NCBI GenBank assembly: GCA_018894105.1
Contig: CM032127.1
Location: 29,752,369-29,816,368 of the forward strand
Direction: 5' to 3'
DNA from: Jacaranda mimosifolia
Lineage: Eukaryota > Streptophyta > Magnoliopsida > Lamiales > Bignoniaceae
DNA: 64,000 bases
This document shows, in pieces, positions 34,334 through 45,890 of this stretch. The first letter of the stretch is position 1. Every line of letters starts with the position of its first letter. The notes beneath the pieces were generated by a model. The model was not told the origin of the DNA and did no database searches. It saw only the letters and a program-made list of their open reading frames with translations. The position numbers and the translations under genes are program-made.

Positions 34334-37300
34334 TAACAGAAGAAAAATAAATTCAGAAAAGTATCTTTTTTCGCCATTTATGGCCTTATTATTCTATAAG
34401 TAATATATAAGCTGTTGGTACGGTACTTTATTTAATACTCATAGCCCGCCCGACCGCAAAAGCGACATTGATTGTGCCCTTTATAGTTGTGGCCAAACAA
34501 CCATATAATTTCCCACTGCCTTAAAGTTCCTTGCTACGCATTGAAGTTTCTCTCTCTCTTTCTTTTTATTTTTTTTATTTTTTCATTTTTGTTTTTTCGT
34601 TTTGGTTTTTTGAGGTTGAAAGCTTATTTACGTGTGAAGCTGAACGCTTATGAAGGATTTAGAGTCGTTGGTTTTAGCATGTCCGTACGCTGCAACAACC
34701 ACATTAATACATGAATTGTCATTTTCTTGGGTAATAATGACAAAAAAGATCAGGGAACAACAAAATTAAAAAAAAATTAAAAAAAATTAAAAAATGCATT
34801 GGACAAGATTGAGTTTACGTGTGTGAACTAGTGATGCATATATCTCATTGGTCTCATAAATATTTTTCAAAATTTGAAATTTATTCTTGCAAGCATTTAA
34901 ATCTCATAAAAATCACTTTTGTTTAGGGATGTTTGGTTATATTTTTTGTGTGATTTTAACATGTATTTTATGAGAAATAATTTTAAAAGTGATATTGGAG
35001 AATATAAAAGTTGTATTTGGGAATATAATAAATTTTTTGTTATGTTTTAGGGAATAGTTAAAAATTTGTTTTAGGGAGTTTTTGTATATTTATTTATATT
35101 TTAGGGGGAAATATTTTATACTATAACGGTCAAATCAATATTTTTCGTCAGTGTTTGTTGGTGAAAATAGATTTAAATAATTTTTTTTAATTGTAAGGAT
35201 AATGATAAAATATGTATGATATATGTATATATCTGTAATGACTGGATATGAATGTGACGTAAGTTTGTAACGATTGGTTCAATGATTATGTATGTTATTA
35301 TATATTATTTTTTTATATTAAATATTGTTGATTGGTTTGTTGGTTGCATTTTTTTTTTTTTTGGTGTATAGTAAATAAGTTGACATTTTTTGGATTAAAA
35401 AGGAACAAGTATTTGTATAGTGTAGCAATAATGTTTAATGCTCAAAGTAAAAAGAACAAAAAAAGGACGTAAACAATAAAAAAATGTCACCTACAAGATA
35501 TGTGTAGCGTAATTAGAAATTATTGTACAACAAGATCAACACTAACAAACAAATTGGTAAAATATAGAGCATAGCGATGTTTTGGAAGTGTGTTTTGGAG
35601 AATTAAAATAGAGAATTGTATCAATTCTTTATTTTTGTTTTGGGAGAAAGTTAAAAATATTTTGGATGTTAAATTGTTTGTTTGGAATTAATTTTGGGGA
35701 AACAAATTTTACTGTACAATGTCAAATTAATTACTTTTTTAATATTGGCTTTATAAGGTTAAATTTTATATTCTATATAATTTATTAATAACTATTCTTA
35801 GTTAGATGATTGATGTATTATTTATAATGATTGGTATAAGATTGTAAGAAATGATGTGTTGATTATTGAATTGATTGATTTTTTTAAAAATTATAATTAA
35901 TGTTAAAAAAATATATGATTTAATTTTGGAAATGAATTTATATTATGAGGTTAAAAATAATACACAAAGTAATAACTGTAGCAAAAATATTTATAAATAA
36001 AAAAAGTGAAGTTGTTAAACTTTATTCAGATAATTATGAAAGATAATTGTCAAATTAGTTAATTTGTGCATTCTTAAATGTTAAATGAATTATATAATAA
36101 TTATTAATTTCCTAATGAATTATTTGACAAATTAATCAAATTTATTTGACATTATCGCTTAAATGGAATATTAAAATTTTATATTCTTCAATGAAATTAA
36201 ATAGAATATAAATTTAAATTTAAATTTTTATAATTTCTCAAATATTAATTACTTCAATGAAAATATAAATCTATACAATTTATACACAAAAATTCAAGTT
36301 TTCTTAATTTATAAATTAATATTATAATTTATTAAATGAAAATATAATTTTTATAATTTATAAATAGAAATATAATTTTTATTAATTATTCAAATATTAA
36401 AGGCTTAACTGAAATATAAATTTTATAATTTTGAAAATTGAACAGATTTATTAAATTTGTAAACATAAAATTTAGAATTGTTTAATTAGTAGAATTATGG
36501 CAATTTCAAATATATATAATTCTTAATCGTAGTAGTAAAAATTTCTATACAAATAATTACTAAATTTTTTAAATAATTATATATATATGTGCATATATTT
36601 CTTAATTGTAATAGTACATTTTTAAAATTCAAACAATTAATATTTACTAACTTTATTTGTCACTCATAGTTTCATATTTGGGATAGTAATAATTGTTAAA
36701 TATATATTTTTAATATTAATTTTTAATAATCTCTGAAACATTAATTCATAAAGAGAAATATAAATTTATATAATTTATAAAATAGAAATATAAATTTTTA
36801 TAATTTATAAATGAAAATGCAAATTTATTAGATGGAAATATAAGTTTTATTAATTTATATTTTAGTTTCTTAAACAAAAATATAAATTATAATTTCTTAA
36901 ACAAAAATATAAATTTTTACAATTTCTAAATGAACATATCGTGTTTTATAATTTACAAATGGAAATGCAAATTTATTAAATTGATAAATATAAATTTTAG
37001 AATCTTTTAATTAGTAAAGTTTTTGACGTGTGTGTATGTGTGTGAGGATGAGAAATGAATAAATAAAGTGAAAGATTGGGTGAAAAATGAAGAGTGGGTG
37101 GGACATTTAGGGTGTGTGGTTGTTTTTCTTTCTTTTTTTTTTTTTATCGGTGTTTGAGTAGAGAGTTATTGGATATCAAATTGAGTGTTTTGAGAGTCAA
37201 AGTTGAAAAATGTATCATTTTGTTTGGTTTTATTCTGAAAGTTGAAAAATATTTTGGGCAAAACCAAACAAACAAAGCCCAAAATTTTAGAGCTCATTAT

Positions 37301-37338
37301 GCAAATTTTCTTTTTCTTTTTTATATGAGTGGTGATTA
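34334..37338. other. AT-rich intergenic DNA with MITE-like segments
   Basis: No gene. Two segments, about 35575-35700 and 37180-37270, are direct relatives (GTTTTG(G/A)GAG, GAAAGTT(A/G)AAAAATATTTTGG, GTTTGTTTGG / its complement) of the kind seen in palindromic MITEs. 36000-37010 is extremely AT-rich with repeated AAATATAAATTT(T/A)TA words. Confidence 0.6.
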
Positions 37339-37741
37339 TCTATACTATTATAAAAAAGAAGGTATTTTTGTGTCTAAAATGGAAGTTATGATACCAAATT
37401 TCAATATACCAAATTTGCCCTTTTACTTATTCAATATTCAATAAAAAATTATATGTACAAATAACCATCATTTATTCAAAAACTTCCACTATGTACCTAT
37501 TTTAATTAGTTTTATATTTTTTCTTTAATTTGGTACTGAATTATAAAAGTTTACTTTGAGCAAGTGCTATATTCATAATTATGAAAATTATAAATATGTT
37601 CTTGTGATGCGTAGCAATTTTTAATATAGTGAATGTGAGTTTTTAATATATTCATAATACAATTTTTAATTAGTGAATGTGAGAATATTTTTACTCAAAA
37701 ATATTTTATGTGCGTAGGAACTGCATGCAAATGACTGCTAG
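37339..37741 (+). mobile_element. Non-autonomous Helitron candidate (403 bp)
   Basis: It starts with TCTATACTATTATAAAAAAG, a standard plant Helitron 5' end, preceded by A. It ends in GACTGCTAG (CTRR type) followed by T, so it would sit between A and T as Helitrons do. GCGTAG and GCATGC lie just before the 3' end, but a strong hairpin is not obvious. No coding sequence. Confidence 0.55.
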
Positions 37742-39001
37742 TATAGAGAAAAAATAATAATCATCAATAATTGCTTCCCTGTAATAATCACCAGTAATTG
37801 CTCAACAATAAATAAATAATTATTATTAACTGCCAAAGTGATTGACTAATTAATTACTGTCATCTTACGTAAAACATATATATTGAGAAATAAATTAGTT
37901 AGGAAGTAAAATGTTAAGATTGATCTTATAAGTTTTTTTTTTAAAAATAAAAATAAGAAAATTTCATTTTATTTTTAAGATTTCAACAAACTTCTTAAAT
38001 TTTAACTGTTTTAATTATAAAATTACTACTACTAACATTTTATAAGTTAAATTTTATTTTATTTAACCACTTAAACAACTTATTGTAAAAAATTAAAATA
38101 TAATATACTATAAGCTCCATAAATATATTATAAGATATAGAAGTTTAAAAGATCTTACAAATAAGTATAGTCAAATACCCTTTCGGTCCCTTTTTAAATT
38201 TTTTGTTGATAATTTCTTAATTTTTATTTAAAAAATAAGGTCTAACAAGTCAGAGCATTTTGATTACTAATAAACCTTGTAGAAAAAAATAATTATGATA
38301 TTACATAAGAATATGAATCAATAACAATAATAGAATGTACGAGATGTTTTTCAGAAGGATCATAACAATGCCTTTTAAGGATTGTTGAAAAGTTCAAGTA
38401 TATATAAAAATGGCGATCTTTTTTCCTCTTTTAAGCTCATAGATTGGTCTCATTCTATCGATGCATTTTCTAAAATTAGTGGTTTTCTTTTTTCCAAAAA
38501 AAAAATAAATAAATAAAAAAAAATACTTATGTTCTCCTTTGAATTAATCAGATAATGCCCAAATGCCGGCTTTAAAGCTCCATATTGTTTAATTTGGTAG
38601 CGAGTGTGGATCTATATGATGCATTGATTAATGATGTAGTTGATATATCAAAATTTATTCATTCATTCATTCATTTCCATCGAAGTTATGCTGTCATGAC
38701 CACACAATCCTAATTAACTTATTACAACTATTTGTTTGATTAAGTATAATTCTTATATATGATATTATTTTGTTTTGTAATAAACAATAAGATAAACTCT
38801 GTACATGTGAAAGTGTTATTAAATATTTGGACCCAATCCAACATATATATAGGATCATGACCTCAACTAATATACAAATAATTATTTACCCAAAAATCTT
38901 TATCTGGAAGCTCATTGGTCAATAAAGAATAAAAGCCTACAGAAAATTAAGAAAAGCAATTAGGCTAGTCTTCTTCAAACACTTGATCAATTAATTAATA
39001 A

Positions 39002-39037
<36 letters not shown>

Positions 39038-39878
39038 TCTGATCATCTGATAACAATAAAAATATATCCTCAACCATACACACATAATACCTAATTGTGT
39101 GTGTGTGGCTGACGACAATGTTAACGCAGCTAAGCATTGACATCCTCATTCACACTTACCTAATTACTTACAAGTTGGAAGAGAATTGAAATTTAGTACA
39201 TCCCCCCCCCCCCCCCCCCCCCCCCCGCCGGAAATTTTATTGATTAAATCAAATAAATTTCAGCTTATTCACATTGGCATTTGGACAATTGAACTTTCTC
39301 GTTGATTGAATAGCTCAAAATTTTGTTTACATTAATTCTATAGCTCAACAACTCAGCAGCTTGCTTGTCTATATATATATATATATATGTTTGACATTCT
39401 TATTTTATTCTTACCCATTTTTGTGTACAATTAATGAAAAGTTTGGTCTAATATTTGCTCACCATGCAAAATTAATATTCCATTCTTTTGGACTTTTCTT
39501 TCTTACTGATGCAAACACTCCAAGTTGAAGAATGTGTATCCCGACATGTATTCCCACCATCCTCAAATTTTGTGAATAATCGATTTAAAAATTTCTATGA
39601 AAGCGACAAAATATGAGTTTCATATATTTTTGTATTTTTATTTTTACAACTAGTACCGATTGAAAGCCAGTGACACCATATTATCAATTTCTTTAATATT
39701 TGTACATTTATATTCTTTTTAAATATTAATTTCTTTGATCCAAATTTAGCATTAATGTTTAATTGTCTAAAAATAAATAAATTTGGAGAGAATGGGAATG
39801 ATAGATGTATTAAAGAAGGAAAGACGGACAAATAACTTCTTTTTCTTATTTTCTTTATCATTTTATACGAAAAATGCA
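37742..39878. other. AT-rich intergenic DNA
   Basis: No gene. Microsatellites (TA)n at about 39007-39034 and 39370-39388 and the C-run at 39202. The rest is unremarkable AT-rich sequence. Confidence 0.65.
39202..39226. repeat. Homopolymer of 25 C
   Basis: Twenty-five consecutive C residues follow TACAT and precede GCCGG in an otherwise AT-rich region. C/G homopolymers of this length are rare in plant DNA. Its complement could form a G-quadruplex. The exact length is likely to be unstable or misread. Confidence 0.9.
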
Positions 39879-39887
39879 TTTCTTCTA

Positions 39888-40035
39888 GGGACACTTATTT
39901 AAAAGTACCAAATACACTTTCCACTTTTGTGATCAGTCCCCACTTAATTTTTGTTAGAAAAAACTCCCTAATTTTGTTAAAAGTTTAGAGATCACTCCCC
40001 ACTCACTTGATTTGACAAAAATGCCCTTAAATATA
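39888..40035 (+). repeat. Left terminal inverted repeat of the Mutator-like element
   Basis: GGGACACTTATTTAAAAGTA opens it. GTGATCAGTCCCCA and, 50 bases on, GATCACTCCCCA are shared with the reversed right end (GTGATCAGTCCCCA, AAATCACTCCCCA). The pairing continues, with mismatches, to about ACAAAAATGCCC. A (TTC)n run at about 40060-40110 follows. Confidence 0.85.
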
Positions 40036-40058
40036 ATATTTTTCATTAATTTTTTCTC

Positions 40059-40089
<31 letters not shown>

Positions 40090-40326
40090 CTTCTTCTTCT
40101 TCTTCTTCATCCAGACAAGCAAACAGTAAACACTATCATACCAGAAATAGAAAGAACAGAAAAAACGCAACAAGCTCCACGGCGGGAACAAGAATAATGT
40201 TAGAGCCAAAAACCACAAACCCGATAGCTGCATTGTCTTCTTCTCTTTTTATTTTCATCATTTTCGGGTTTCTTCTTCTTCTCAGTTTCTTCTTAGTTGC
40301 TTCTGAGTTTCTTATATTTTCTGACA

Positions 40327-40596
40327 ATGTCAACCAGTAGTGAAGTAGGAGTGTTCAATCAAGTTAATGGACATATACATTAATCTCGCAATAAAATGGA
40401 GTGAAATCAACGCCGAACACTTCAGTTTGCAATACATAGCTCAACATCAAAGATTATACATGAGTTTGACTGATGATGACGGTGTCATGAATATGGCCTT
40501 TCTGCATTTGACATTGAAGATGAACGTTGTTGACATCCTGGTAAACCGAAAGGATGAATTGAGCAGCAGTGCAAAGAAAAGCAGTGATGATTTAAG
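40327..40596 (+). pseudogene. MuDR-type transposase first exon (N-terminal PB1-like domain)
   Basis: An ATG at 40327 (MSTSSEVGVF) starts the frame but meets a stop after about 18 codons. Similarity then continues in the frame from 40367 (NLAIKWSEINAEHFSLQY, LTDDDGVMNMAFLHLTLKM, NVVDILV), so a small deletion lies near 40365. The pattern fits the N-terminal domain of plant Mutator transposases. AAG|GTAATA at 40594-40602 is a good splice donor, after which the repeat array begins. The catalytic domain never follows. Confidence 0.65.
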
Positions 40597-40689
40597 GTAA
40601 TACTTCTACAGAATCTAAATTGTACTGCAGTTTGTAAAGTTTTGTACTTGAAGTGTTCTAAAATTGTACTCTATTATGTAAGTTTTATA

Positions 40690-42010
40690 CTTCAAGTGTT
40701 CTATTAATGGATTATCCAAAATTATACTGCAACTTCTAGCAGTTTATACTTGAAGTGTTCCTAAACTATACGTCTTCTATATAAAATTATTCTTTTGATT
40801 TTCTAAAATTATACTTTATTTTATCAAAGATTGTACTATATTTATTGAAGTTATATACTTTAAGTGTTATATTTATCAATTAACCAAAATATATTGTAGT
40901 TGCTAGGGCTTTATACTTCAAGAGTTCTGAAATTGTACTTTTATTTTATGAAATTATACTTTCTTTTGTACTTCATTTTATCTAAACATGTATTTTATTC
41001 ATTGAAGTTCTATACTTCAAGTGTTTCGAAATTGTACTTCATTTTACCTAAACTTATACTTTAGTTATTTGAATCTATTATTTAAGTTTAAAGTGTTTTA
41101 TTAATGGATTATTCAAAAATTGTACTGCAATTGCTAAAGTTTTATACTTCAAGTGTTTTGAAATTGTACTTCTATTTTTTGAAATTATACTTCATTTCAT
41201 ACATTGTTTTACCTAAACATGTACTCTATTCATTGAAGTTCTATACTTCAAGTGTTCTGAAATTGTACTTCATTTTATCTAAACTTGTACTTTAATTATC
41301 TGAATCTATTATTTAAGTTTTATACTTCAAGTGTTCTACTAATGGATTATCCAAAATCGTATTGCAATTGCTAAGGATTTTTACTTCAAGTGTTCTAAAA
41401 TTGTACTTCTTTTTATATAAAATTGTACTTCTATTTTCTGAAATTATACTTCATTTTACATAAGCATGTACTCTATTCATTGAAGTTCTATACTTCAAGT
41501 GTTTCGAAATTGTACTTTATTTTATCTAAACTTATACTTCAGTTATTTGAATCTATTATTTAAGTTTTAAGTGTTCTACTAATGAATTATCCAAAAATTG
41601 TACCGCAATTATTGAGATTTTATACTTCAGGTGTTCTGAAATTATACTTCACTTTATCTAAAATTGTACTTTTATTTTTTAAAATTATACTTCATTTTAT
41701 ACATCATTTTACCTAAACTTGTACTCTATTCATTGAAGTTCTATACTTCAAGTGTTCTAAACTTATACTTCAGTTATCTAAATCTATTATTTAAGTTTCA
41801 AGTATTCTACTAATGGATTATTCAAAAATTGTGTTGCAATTGCTAAGGTTTTATACTTCAGGTGTTCTGAAATTGTACTTCACTTTATCAAAAATTATAT
41901 TTCTGTTTTTTGAAATTATACTTCATTTTATACATCATTTTATCTAAACTTATACTATATTCATTGAATTTCTATACTTCAAGTGTTCCTAAATTTTACT
42001 TTATTTTATC
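40690..42010 (+). repeat. Tandem array R1, unit about 238 bp
   Basis: The phrase (A)CTAATGGATTATCCAAAA recurs near 40703, 40873 (worn), 41099, 41337, 41577 and 41809; the last three steps are 238, 240 and 232 bp. Within each unit TTATACTTCAAGTGTTCT and AAATTGTACTTC recur, so there is a shorter internal period as well. It occupies the place of the missing transposase interior, between the donor at 40597 and the acceptor at 42027. Confidence 0.9.
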
Positions 42011-42028
42011 AAAATTTGTACTCTCGAG

Positions 42029-42307
42029 TCAAAGTCACTTTCATCGTATGACTTTACCGATCAATATTACCGAGTTGAGATGTATCAGCAAGCATACCAA
42101 TCAGTGATAAACACTATTCCTACGTATGATATGCATATGTTCCCTCTAGATGATGATTGCGTCATTAATGCACCTGATTGCCGATCTCAACCTGGGCATA
42201 GAAGGACACAGAGGATTCCATCACAAATTGATAAACGTGTAATTAAGTGTAAAAGATGTGGTAGAACAGGGCATAATCATCGAATCTGCAAAGAATCAGT
42301 AATCTAG
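42029..42307 (+). pseudogene. MuDR-type transposase last exon with zinc knuckle
   Basis: After CTCTCGAG, a possible acceptor, the frame reads DFTDQYYRVEMYQQAYQ, the typical segment before the C-terminus of plant Mutator transposases. It then reads a basic stretch and KCKRCGRTGHNHRICK, a CX2CX4HX4C knuckle, and ends with a TAG at 42305-42307. The exon itself is open and well kept, in contrast to the missing catalytic core. It would not be translated without the absent exons. Confidence 0.85.
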
Positions 42308-42860
42308 CTAAATTTTGTACCTTAATCTAGGAGATTTATACTTGATTTCATGACATTTGTACTTTATTTCGGTAATCATGTACTTGATTTAGCGTGAAAT
42401 TGGTATTTTTGTATATTGTCCAAGATATCAATTATTTTGTACCCCAATCTGGGAGAACTATACTTGGTGTCATGACGATTATACTTTATTTCGACAACTA
42501 TGTATTTGATTTAGCGTGAAATTGGCATTTTTGTATGTTTTCGGAGATATCAGTTATTTTGCACCATAATCTGGGAGAATTATACTTGATTTCATGACAA
42601 TTGTACTTCATTTCGGCAATTATGTATTTGATTTAGCGTGAAATTGGCATTTTTGCATGTTGTCCGAGATATCAATTTTTTTGTACCCCAATTTGGTAGA
42701 ATTGTACTTGATTTCATAACATTTGTACTTCTTTTTGGCAATAATGTACTTGTTCAGCGTGAAAGTTAGCAAATGGATGTTGTCCAAGATATAGTGCTTT
42801 CGTACCTTAATCTGAAAGATTTATATTTGATTTCACGACATTTGTATTTCATTTCGGCCA
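42308..42860 (+). repeat. Tandem array R2, unit 122 bp
   Basis: AGCGTGAAATTGG lies at 42391, 42513 and 42635, and AGCGTGAAAGTTAG at 42756, giving steps of 122, 122 and 121 bp. Each unit has GAGATATCA, GTACC(C/T)(C/T)AATCTGGGAGA, TATACTTGATTTCATGAC and GTACTT(C/T)ATTTCGG. The array begins immediately after the transposase stop codon. Confidence 0.95.
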
Positions 42861-43189
42861 TTATGTACTCCATTTCTTAATATTTTTACTAATATTGTTG
42901 AATTAAAATTTGTTCCATGATTTTCTTTTTAAGTCTCAGTAATTAATAACCAAACTCTAAAAATGTGTGTAATATTTATTATATGAATAAAATAATATTA
43001 AAGTTTTAAAGTATTAACCACTAATGTTCAACGAATGAATGTTATCAATCGCAGTAATATAAAGAATACTTATGCTTTCAAAGATATAAACAAATGAGCA
43101 TTTGACAATAATATTCACCCTATAACCTGTACAAATACGTACTTCATCTGATCCGATAATCTCAAAATATTATATTTGACTATCACTAC

Positions 43190-44130
43190 AATTATTGGAG
43201 ACTAATTATTCAATTGCAATAAGTGTACTTCAACATAACACTATTTATACTTTGTTTGTTCTACGTTTGTACTATATTTTCATCATATTGTACTCAAATT
43301 CACTATCCGGTTTCAATTGAATTGAAGTGTACTTTAACATAACACCATTTATACTTTGTTTGTTCTATATTTGTACTTTATCTTCATCATATTGTACTCA
43401 AATTCACTGCCCGATTTCAATTTAATTGAGGTGTACTTCAACATAACACCATTTATACTTTGTTTATTCCATATTTGTACTTCATTTCTATCATATTATA
43501 CTCAAATTCACTGTTCAATTTCAATTTAGTTGAAGTGTACTTCAACATAACACTATTTATATTTTGTTTGTTCTACGTTTGTACTTCATTTACATCATAT
43601 TGTACTCAAATTCTCTGTCCAACTTCAATTTAATTGAAGTGTACTTCAACATAACATCATTTATACTTTGTTTGTACTTCATTTCCACCATATTATACTC
43701 AAATTCACTGTCCGGTTTCAATTTAATTGAACTGTACTTTAACATAACAATATTTATACTTTATTTGTTCTACGTTTGTACTTCATCTTCCTCATATTAT
43801 ACTCAAATTCACTGCTCGATTTCAATTTAATTGAACTATATTTCAATATAACACAATTTATACTGTATTTGTTCTATATTTATACTTCATTTCCATCATA
43901 TTGTACTTAAATTCACTACCTAATTTCAATTTAATTGAAGTGTACTTCAACATAACACCATTTATACTTTATTTTTTCTATATTTGTACTTTATTTCCAT
44001 CATATTGTACTCAAATTCACTGCTCGATTTCAATTGAATTGAAGTGTACTTCAACATAACACAATTTTTACTTTGTTCGTTCTACATTTGTATTTCATTT
44101 CCCTCATATTGTATTGAAATCAAAATATTA
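43190..44130 (+). repeat. Tandem array R3, unit 104 bp
   Basis: (C/T)AACATAACA starts at 43231, 43335, 43439, 43543, 43647, 43740, (CAATATAACA) 43844, 43948 and 44052. All steps are 104 bp except one of 93. Each unit holds GAAGTGTACTTCAACATAAC, TTTATACTTTGTTTGTTCTA, TTGTACTTCATTT and ATATTGTACTCAAATTCACTG. Period conservation is striking for such AT-rich sequence. Confidence 0.95.
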
Positions 44131-44239
44131 TAAATGCTTGATGGAAAATTATACGTACATACAAAATAATATTATAAACAAAGTATGCTTCAATTTACAT
44201 ATGTATGTACATACAAAGTATGATTCAAACCCTACAGGC

Positions 44240-44778
44240 TTAAATGTTTTGTACTACAATTGCTTCTAAAATGTACTATAGATACACAGGTTATATACTA
44301 CATTTTCAGTTAATGTATACTACATGCCTGAATATTTTTGTACTACAGATGCTTCTAAAATGTACTGCATATATGCAAATATTAAATTATAATTTAATTT
44401 AATCTACAGGCTTGAATGTTTTGTACTACATATTCTTCTAAAATGTACTGCAGTTACATAGATTATATGCTACACTTTTGCCTGATGTGTACTGCAAGTA
44501 TAAATGTTCATACTATATTTGCTTCTAAAATATACTACAGTTACACAGATTATATACTACACTTTCATTTAATGTATACTGCAGGCTTAAATATTTTGTA
44601 CTACAGTTGCTTCTAAACTATACTACAGATACACAGATTATATACTATATTTTCAGTAATGTATACTGCACGCTTGAATGTTTTTGTACTACAGATGCTT
44701 ATAAAATATACTGCATATACACAGATTATATACTATAATTTCATTTAATCTATAGGCTTGAATGTTTTGTACTACATT
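44240..44778 (+). repeat. Tandem array R4, first part, unit 88 bp
   Basis: GATTATAT recurs at 44461, 44548, 44636 and 44724 (87-88 bp steps). Units contain TGTACTACAG(T/A)TGCTTCTAAA, TACACAGATTATATACTAC and ATGTATACTGCAGGCTT. Interrupted at 44779. Confidence 0.95.
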
Positions 44779-45472
44779 TTCGCAACTTCCTCTCCCGGTG
44801 TCCAAATCACTTGCCGCTTGAACCGTTGGATAGCTCTCGGCTTATACATTAACTCCACAAAGTTCCAGCTCTGTCCGATTCTCCATGGAACAGTAATTTC
44901 CCTCGCAATAAGCTGGAATTACAGCATTGCCACTGCACTGCTGCATTCTAAAGATCTTCGCCGTTTCCTATCCAAACGGAACCGTCTACTGGTGAAACTT
45001 GGTGGGAACGTTGCCAACACCTCAAGGAACACCCCACTGAAACAGTTTCACAAAATTCCTTTTCCAAGCCACTCTACTCAATGCATCTTTGCACTACCTG
45101 CGTGCAGTAAGACCGCTCCAGGTCGCCCTCAATGTTCGGTGTCCAAACGGACACGGAATGACTTCAAACTTGGTGGGAAGCATCCTCATAACTTAAGGAA
45201 TATGCCATTGAAATAGTTTTTCAAACCGCACCTCGTAAGAGTCTCTGCTCATGGGCTTTTTTTGCCTTACCGAGTGAGCCAACAACGCCTTGTCGCTCCT
45301 AATGCCCCTTGAAGTCAAGGTTGCCATTCTTCTCTAATGAGCGACCCATGACATTCTCCCCCACTTGATCCGTTGACATCCTCGTCAACATATACATAAG
45401 GACTCGAAGTGTATGCGGTGCCCCAACTCAACTCTGATCTCTTTTTGCACTGGATGAATTTAGCTCCTCTTT
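44779..45472 (+). mobile_element. GC-richer insertion inside array R4 (unclassified retroelement fragment?)
   Basis: About 694 bp of markedly higher GC content split array R4. It contains its own direct repeat: TCCAAACGGA at 44971 and TCCAAACGG at 45142 are both followed by AAACTTGGTGGGAA and AAGGAA(C/T)A(C/T). ACATTCTCCCCCACTTGATCC near 45353-45373 is of a type I associate with plant LTR retroelement ends. No terminal repeats or target duplication were found, and an open stretch to 45216 is an unlikely protein. Confidence 0.5.
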
Positions 45473-45890
45473 ACACGATTATATACTATACTTTCATTTA
45501 ATGTATACTACAGGCTTAAATATTTTGTACTACAGTTGCTTCTAAAATGTAATACAAATACACAAATTATATACTACATTTTCAGTTAACGTATACTGCA
45601 TGATTGAATGCTTTTGTACTATAGATGCTTCTAAAATGTACTGCATGCACACAAATTATATACTATAATTTCATTTAATCTGCAGCTTTGAATATTTTGT
45701 ACTACAAATACTTTTAAAATGTACTGCAGTTACATAGATTATATACTACACTTTTGCTTAATGTGTACTGCAAGCTTGAATATTTATACTACATTTGCTT
45801 CTAAAATATACTACAGTTATACAAATTATATACTACACTTTTGCTTAATGTGTACTGCAAGCTTAGATGTTTTGTACCACAAATAATATA
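45473..45890 (+). repeat. Tandem array R4, second part, unit 88 bp
   Basis: (G/A)ATTATAT continues at about 45477, 45565, 45653, 45737 and 45823, again mostly 88-bp steps, with the same TGTACTACA and TGTACTGCA words as before the insertion. Confidence 0.9.

Noticed and set aside
34487..34714. 75-codon plus-strand open frame
   Set aside because: Phe-rich low-complexity translation of a T-rich stretch; no supporting signal.
43564..44616. Open frames of 66-88 codons inside arrays R3 and R4
   Set aside because: They only translate the tandem repeats and have no protein-like conservation.
44758..45216. 152-codon open frame over the GC-rich insertion
   Set aside because: It starts inside the repeat array, has no recognisable domain, and its internal duplication is explained at DNA level.
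42308..45890. Regularly spaced repeats resembling a CRISPR array
   Set aside because: Units are contiguous, diverged tandem copies without unique spacers, inside a plant transposon.
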